A stretch of DNA of 64,000 bases from contig CANRJY010000001.1 of assembly GCA_947631085.1 (NCBI GenBank), positions 124,001-188,000 of the forward strand, read 5' to 3'. Origin of the DNA: an uncultured Clostridia bacterium. Lineage in GTDB: Bacteria; Bacillota; Clostridia; UBA1381. A program made the position numbers and the translations under genes. Every line of letters starts with the position of its first letter. Within the stretch, counting starts at the first letter, position 1. The notes beneath the pieces were generated by a model. That model ran no database searches. It was not told the origin of the DNA and saw nothing but the letters and a program-made list of their open reading frames with translations. Shown here piece after piece: positions 62,561 to 64,000 of this stretch.

Positions 62561-64000
62561 TCAATCCGGATAATATATATAATTGGGCTGCGCATAGATT
62601 ATAACATCCAATTCGCTTAATTTCCTTATCGCGTCAATTACCCTTTTGCGGCTGCCGTTATTAAGCGTCAGAAGACATGTCCTGTATTTTCGCCCATTGT
62701 CATACTGCGGGTTTCCGCTGCTGAACAAGAAACGGCATTCGCGCAAATTAAGCTCCGGCAGCGTTTTATTGAAATAATCGAGGTAATAGCCGCAAAAATC
62801 CTCCGTAACAGAATCGTCGTCATATATACCGACAATTATTTCGTCCGTTTCAAATTCGTCTCCCTCGTATGGGTCATCGTATGTAAATATCCGATTTTCG
62901 GCGAGCGGTGTCATTGTGCCGAGAGCGTCCCATACGAACGCTTTTATACTTGCTATCGGCGTATCGGACTTTTGAATATTCACGCCGCAGGAAAAACTCG
63001 TGCCTGTCGGTAAATCGGCTTTTATGTAATTCATGCTCGCAAGCGCGTTGTTTTCGTCATATGCCGCGACGATAAAATGATCCTGCCCGCTGCGTTCTGC
63101 AATTTTTGTAACGTCCATATCCACTATAAAGCTCGTACTGATCGGGATTTCGTCGTATTCCTCACCGCTTGCTGAAACGAGCCTTAATGAATTTATCGTG
63201 TACGGATATGTTTTTGGATTTACCTCCGTAAGCTGTACGACATTGTTTTCGCCGTTCACAATTATGTAATTGTAGTTGTCGCTGTGGAAATACTCACTGT
63301 AATCTTCGCCGTTTGCGCCCGTCACGCTTATCGGGTTGCCTATTGTCGGCACAGCCTCGGTGCTTACGCAGATATACGAGCCTTCCCAAATCGGCTCGGC
63401 TATCGTAACGGTTCGCCCTTCCCTCAGTTCGAGATTGCAGCTTTTTCCGTCCGCATTCATATTAGCGCCTATAGTCATTCTGCCGCCGATTTTAAATTCG
63501 CTTGACACGCGTACGGCGCTGTCACATCTGTTTGCGGATATAATGCAGTTGCGCAGCTCCACCGGAGATATGGCGTTAAGCGCGTGTGAGCCGTTATTGC
63601 CGGCAAGCATACAGTTTTCCAAAAGGACGTTTCCTCTGCTGTACAGAAAGATCCCGTTGCCGTCGTCGCCGACCGCGTTTATGTTATACATTTCAAACAT
63701 ATTGTCCGACGCGATAAGCATACTGCCTATTATCGTTCCGCCCTCAATCGGTATGTCGCCGTTTTCCTCGTCGAGCGTCCATAACCCGTCCTCGCGGGCG
63801 CTGAAGTTGTGGACGGTATCGGTACAATCGGTAAGTCCGCAGTTGTCACAGGCGGGCGTCGCGGTCAACGCTACGGTGCCTGTGCCGATGTTTTGTATAA
63901 TATGACCGTTCAGACAAATATACACTCCGTCAATAATATTCAGACTGGTTGACGTTACAATGTCATTCGTGAGATAATAATATCCCGCCTCTTCCGGCAG
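62561..64000 (-). CDS. Secreted beta-helix-like protein with subtilase-prodomain-like C-terminus, 5' partial
   Basis: The ORF-track GTG start at 63925 is not real: the frame continues open to the window edge (LPEEAGYYYLTNDIV...), so this is the 3' part of a longer gene. Residues 1-240 of the visible part look like a right-handed beta-helix (GIFLYSRGNVLLENCML, LRNCIISANRCDSAV), typical of secreted surface proteins. A beta-sandwich (about 245-360, ending IKAFVWDALGTMTPL) resembles modules of the GH43 protein. The last 90 residues (IIVGIYDDDSV ... VIDAIRKLSELDVIIYAQPNYIY) align by eye with the prodomain of the subtilase at 9123. No protease domain follows. Role unknown. Confidence 0.75.
   Translation of the reverse strand: MPEEAGYYYLTNDIVTSTSLNIIDGVYICLNGHIIQNIGTGTVALTATPACDNCGLTDCTDTVHNFSAREDGLWTLDEENGDIPIEGGTIIGSMLIASDNMFEMYNINAVGDDGNGIFLYSRGNVLLENCMLAGNNGSHALNAISPVELRNCIISANRCDSAVRVSSEFKIGGRMTIGANMNADGKSCNLELREGRTVTIAEPIWEGSYICVSTEAVPTIGNPISVTGANGEDYSEYFHSDNYNYIIVNGENNVVQLTEVNPKTYPYTINSLRLVSASGEEYDEIPISTSFIVDMDVTKIAERSGQDHFIVAAYDENNALASMNYIKADLPTGTSFSCGVNIQKSDTPIASIKAFVWDALGTMTPLAENRIFTYDDPYEGDEFETDEIIVGIYDDDSVTEDFCGYYLDYFNKTLPELNLRECRFLFSSGNPQYDNGRKYRTCLLTLNNGSRKRVIDAIRKLSELDVIIYAQPNYIYYPD

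Overview
The window reads as chromosome of a spore-forming, Gram-positive anaerobe of the Clostridia (Bacillota) that lives on plant cell-wall polysaccharides, as gut and rumen clostridia do. The evidence is a set of spoVA sporulation genes, a class B sortase beside its wall-anchored substrate, a split two-gene transketolase, a clostridial NfnAB-like flavoprotein pair, a GdpP-rplI-dnaB operon, a VanW protein, and many secreted or cytoplasmic glycosidases. Promoters are mostly sigma-A type (TTGACA-17-TATAAT) and ribosome sites are strong AGGAGG types. I do not commit to a genus.

Layout. 0-9 kb (+): a GH43 arabinanase cut by the window edge, a 1808-residue secreted protein with two GH43 catalytic domains, a cysteine-cluster protein and a VanW protein. 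9-15.5 kb (-): a secreted subtilase with a Pro/Thr linker, carB, and an AraC regulator. 15.6-21.5 kb (+): a DUF5107/TPR protein translationally coupled to a GH2 enzyme, divergent from the AraC gene. 21.5-32.5 kb (-): a long housekeeping run (topoisomerase subunits B and A, citrate synthase, TagA-type glycosyltransferase, cysS, mrnC, transketolase halves, lipoprotein), with a MITE-like palindromic repeat between the topoisomerase genes. 32.6-37.1 kb: a second GH2 (-) divergent from a DUF6062-GH88 operon (+), each with a near-perfect promoter. 37.1-39.2 kb (-): sortase B and an NPKTG-anchored protein. 39.5-47.4 kb: dGTPase, prmC, YqhQ, a J-domain protein with a cysteine-rich tail, DUF5685, and a rearranged spoVA set (spoVAC on +, spoVAD-spoVAE on -, with aroK-aroE between them). 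47.5-58.4 kb (-): NfnAB-like pair, then a MazG-like/gdpP/rplI/dnaB/tilS cluster and ftsH/DUF1858/rluA. 58.7-64 kb (+): a zinc/cadmium-type P-ATPase with an ArsR-like operator, a compact structured element resembling a type I toxin-antitoxin locus, tRNA-Glu(CUC), ruvX, a DUF1292 protein, a 6S RNA candidate, and (-) a partial secreted beta-helix-like protein whose C-terminus resembles a subtilase prodomain.

Working together: the GH43, GH2, GH88 and DUF5107 genes point to cleavage of arabinan/pectin-type polymers outside the cell and further hydrolysis of oligosaccharides inside, with the AraC protein as the probable local regulator. Transketolase fits the pentose flux that arabinose would create. 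The most unusual items are the 60.7-61.1 kb RNA element, the prodomain-like module at 62.6 kb, and the split spoVA arrangement. About a dozen ORF-track starts are moved downstream here because the upstream codons lie in promoters or hairpins, or because a good ribosome site points to a later start.
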